Shown here: one piece after another, positions 62,179-64,000 of the stretch
Position numbering within the stretch: the stretch's first letter is position 1
How the letters are laid out: every line of letters starts with the position of its first letter
Source: Burkholderia thailandensis E264
Lineage (GTDB): Bacteria > Pseudomonadota > Gammaproteobacteria > Burkholderiales > Burkholderiaceae
DNA length: 64,000 bases
Direction: 5' to 3'
Assembly (NCBI RefSeq): GCF_000012365.1
Contig: NC_007650.1
Coordinates: forward strand, 1,674,001 to 1,738,000
Program-made: the position numbers and the translations under genes
Notes under the pieces: model-generated
Told to the model about the DNA's origin: nothing
Seen by the model: the letters and a program-made list of their open reading frames with translations, nothing else
The model's database searches: none

Positions 62179-63165
62179 ATGATTCGCGTTGCCCGCTGGA
62201 TACCCCGAACCGTCGCCGTCGCGCTCGCGTCGTCGCTCGTCGCCGCCGCTGCGTTCGCGCAGGATAGCGCGGGCGACAAGGTGCTGCGCGTCGGCTATCA
62301 GAAAGCGGGGCTGCTCGCCGTCGTCAAGGCGCAGGGCGCGCTCGAAACGCGCGTGAAGCCGCTCGGCTACACGGTCAAATGGTTCGAGTTCCCGGCCGGC
62401 CCGCAACTGCTCGAAGCGCTGAACGCGAACAGCATCGATATCGGCTATACGGGCGCGCCGCCTGCGGTGTTCGCGCAGGCGAGCGGCGTGCGCTTCGTCT
62501 ATGTCGGCGCGGAGCCGCCGTCGCCGCACAACGAGGCCATCGTCGTGAAAGCCGATTCGCCGCTCAAGGCCGTCGCCGATTTGCGGGGCAAGAAAGTCGC
62601 GCTGCAGAAAGGCTCGAGCGCGAACTATCTGTTGCTCGAGGCGCTGCGCAAGGCCGGCGTGCGTTACGACGAGATCCGTCCGGTCTACCTGCCGCCCGCC
62701 GACGCGCGCGCCGCATTCGAGCGCGGCGCCGTCGACGCGTGGGTCGTCTGGGATCCGTACTACGCGGCCGCGCAGCAGGCGCTGAAGGCGCGCACGCTCG
62801 CCGACTATGCCGGCCTTCCCGCCGCACACAACTTCTACGAAGCGACGCGCGATTTTGCGACCCGTCATCCGGACGTCGTCGGCGCGGTATTGCAGCAGTT
62901 GCGCGAGACAGGCCAGTGGGTCAACGCGCATCCCGCCGAAACCGCCGCGCTGATCGCGCCGAAGGTCGGTCTCGACCGGGCGCTCGTCGAAACCTGGGTC
63001 AAGCGCGTGCCGTACGGCACGACACCGCTCGACGCCAGGATCGTCGCGTCGCAGCAGGGCGTCGCCGACGCGTTTCACGCGGCGAAGCTGATCCCGCGGA
63101 AGCTCAACGTCGCCGACAACGTCTGGGCCGACCGGAACGCCGCCGCCGCGCTCGCCGCAAAGTAG
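62179..63165 (+). CDS. ssuA: Aliphatic sulfonate ABC transporter substrate-binding protein (SsuA-like)
   Basis: A 328-residue periplasmic binding protein with a signal peptide cleaved after AFAQ. The mature start KVLRVGYQKAGLLAVVKAQG, the SIDIGYTGAPPAVFAQASG segment and KVALQKGSSANYLLLEALRK are diagnostic of SsuA/TauA-type proteins, which bind alkane sulfonates. GGAG (62168-62171) is seven bases before the ATG. No SsuBC or SsuD gene follows, so it is isolated. Confidence 0.92.
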   Translation: MIRVARWIPRTVAVALASSLVAAAAFAQDSAGDKVLRVGYQKAGLLAVVKAQGALETRVKPLGYTVKWFEFPAGPQLLEALNANSIDIGYTGAPPAVFAQASGVRFVYVGAEPPSPHNEAIVVKADSPLKAVADLRGKKVALQKGSSANYLLLEALRKAGVRYDEIRPVYLPPADARAAFERGAVDAWVVWDPYYAAAQQALKARTLADYAGLPAAHNFYEATRDFATRHPDVVGAVLQQLRETGQWVNAHPAETAALIAPKVGLDRALVETWVKRVPYGTTPLDARIVASQQGVADAFHAAKLIPRKLNVADNVWADRNAAAALAAK

Positions 63166-63324
63166 GCGCGGCACGACGCCCGCGGCCCGGTTAGAAGGGT
63201 TCGTCTGTCCCCGATAACGCGTTCTTGCCGATAATGAACGGCCGCGCGGACGCCGTGCGTCGCCCGCGACGCCACGCCGCCCGCGCCCGATCACGCGCCG
63301 CGCGCGAGGAGGAGACGCCCGCCC

Positions 63325-63981
63325 ATGTTGTCCCATCTGCCCCCGCGCGTGCGCGGTCTCTGGCTCGCGGCCGCGCTCGCCGCGCTGCTCTACGGCTTGT
63401 CGCTCGGCCACGCGCCCTATCCCGGCCAGCCGGCCGCCAAGGCGGCGCTCGGCGCCCTGCTGCTCGCCGCGGCACTGCGGCATCCGCCCACGCGCGAGCG
63501 CGTGTGGCTCGGCGCGGCGCTCGCCGCATCGGCGCTCGGCGACGTGCTCCTCGCGCTTGCCTCATGGCCGCCGTCGTTCATCGCCGGCCTCGGCGCGTTC
63601 CTGCTCGCCCATCTCGCCTATTGCGCGCTGTTCGCCCCGTGGCGTGCCGCGCCGCGCGGCGCGCGCGCGGTCGCGCTCGCCGCGCTGTGGATCGCCGCTC
63701 CCGCGCTCTACGCGGCGTTCTTTCCCCATCTCGCCGCGCTCGCAGCGCCCGTCGCCGTCTATGTCGCCGTGCTCGCCGTGATGGCGAGCCTCGCGCTCTG
63801 CGCGCACACACCAGGGCCGCAGATCGCGGCCGGCGCGCTCGTGTTCGTCGCGTCCGATGCGCTGATCGGCATCGATCGTTTTCTCGGCGCGTTCGCCGGC
63901 GTCGATTATTTCATCTGGTTTCTTTATGCGATCGCGCAATTGACCATTGCGTTCGGCGTGCTGCAACGCAAATCGAAATAA
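63325..63981 (+). CDS. YhhN-family membrane protein (lysoplasmalogenase-like)
   Basis: A 218-residue membrane protein with about eight helices and the YhhN family landmarks: SALGDVLLA in an early helix and LVFVASDALIGIDRF in the last third. Members of this family (TMEM86B) hydrolyse lysoplasmalogen in animals; the bacterial role is not known. GAGGAGG lies upstream (63308-63314) of the ATG, so the start is well supported. Confidence 0.88.
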   Translation: MLSHLPPRVRGLWLAAALAALLYGLSLGHAPYPGQPAAKAALGALLLAAALRHPPTRERVWLGAALAASALGDVLLALASWPPSFIAGLGAFLLAHLAYCALFAPWRAAPRGARAVALAALWIAAPALYAAFFPHLAALAAPVAVYVAVLAVMASLALCAHTPGPQIAAGALVFVASDALIGIDRFLGAFAGVDYFIWFLYAIAQLTIAFGVLQRKSK

Positions 63982-64000
63982 TCGAAATCGCGCCGTCATC

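Overview
The window is very GC-rich, densely coded and bacterial. It looks like secondary-chromosome DNA of the Burkholderia pseudomallei group (B. pseudomallei, B. thailandensis or a close relative). The best marker is a PenA-type class A beta-lactamase lipoprotein directly downstream of an NlpD-like LysM/M23 lipoprotein, as described for penA of this group. Other support comes from a Burkholderia-type trimeric porin, a type VI secretion vgrG/Eag/Rhs cargo cluster and many LysR, MocR and RpiR regulators. The exact species cannot be fixed by reading alone.

Layout. 1-8.4 kb: the 3' part of a Mg2+ P-type ATPase, a putative outer-membrane protein, a winged-helix protein and a MocR regulator divergent from a YdeP-type molybdopterin oxidoreductase, which is followed by a bestrophin and a YiaA-like protein. 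8.4-13.8 kb: MntH, a Tat-exported bicupin of the oxalate decarboxylase family, an orphan peptide-binding protein and a 2OG-Fe(II) oxygenase. 13.8-17.2 kb: a subtilisin-like autotransporter. 17.2-28.8 kb: the accessory region. Here a vgrG, Eag chaperone, prePAAR-PAAR-Rhs toxin and pentapeptide-like immunity gene form one minus-strand unit. Beside it lies a decayed toxin/immunity scar with two immunity pseudogenes in opposite orientation, and divergent from vgrG is an unrecognised membrane protein.

29.4-36.4 kb: an RpiR regulator, a D-Ala-D-Ala dipeptidase and a complete dipeptide ABC transporter form a ddp-like operon. Its binding protein is a close paralogue of the orphan at 11.4 kb. 36.5-45.9 kb: gene-end remnants, a small fimbrial-like protein, two LysR regulators, nlpD-penA, a porin and an OpgC-type acyltransferase. 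45.9-53.6 kb: two hydrolases, an ornithine-cyclodeaminase-like enzyme, a small CMD protein, a K+ channel, and a FAD oxidoreductase divergent from a BetR-like regulator with a degenerate receiver domain. 53.9-64 kb: a standalone nuclease-helicase, a chemoreceptor, a DHA2 efflux pump with a palindromic operator on its promoter, a membrane protein, a GNAT enzyme, a MerR regulator, a sulfonate-binding protein and a YhhN protein.

The most interesting parts are the Rhs toxin tip with its pentapeptide-like immunity protein, the neighbouring toxin/immunity scar (one in-frame TAG, one in-frame TGA, frameshifts and an inverted second immunity copy), the BetR regulator with Glu at the expected phospho-Asp site, and the 8-bp x 8 tandem repeat at 48.0 kb. 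I saw no CRISPR array, rRNA, tRNA or intact insertion sequence. Most promoters and terminators listed are eye-read candidates.
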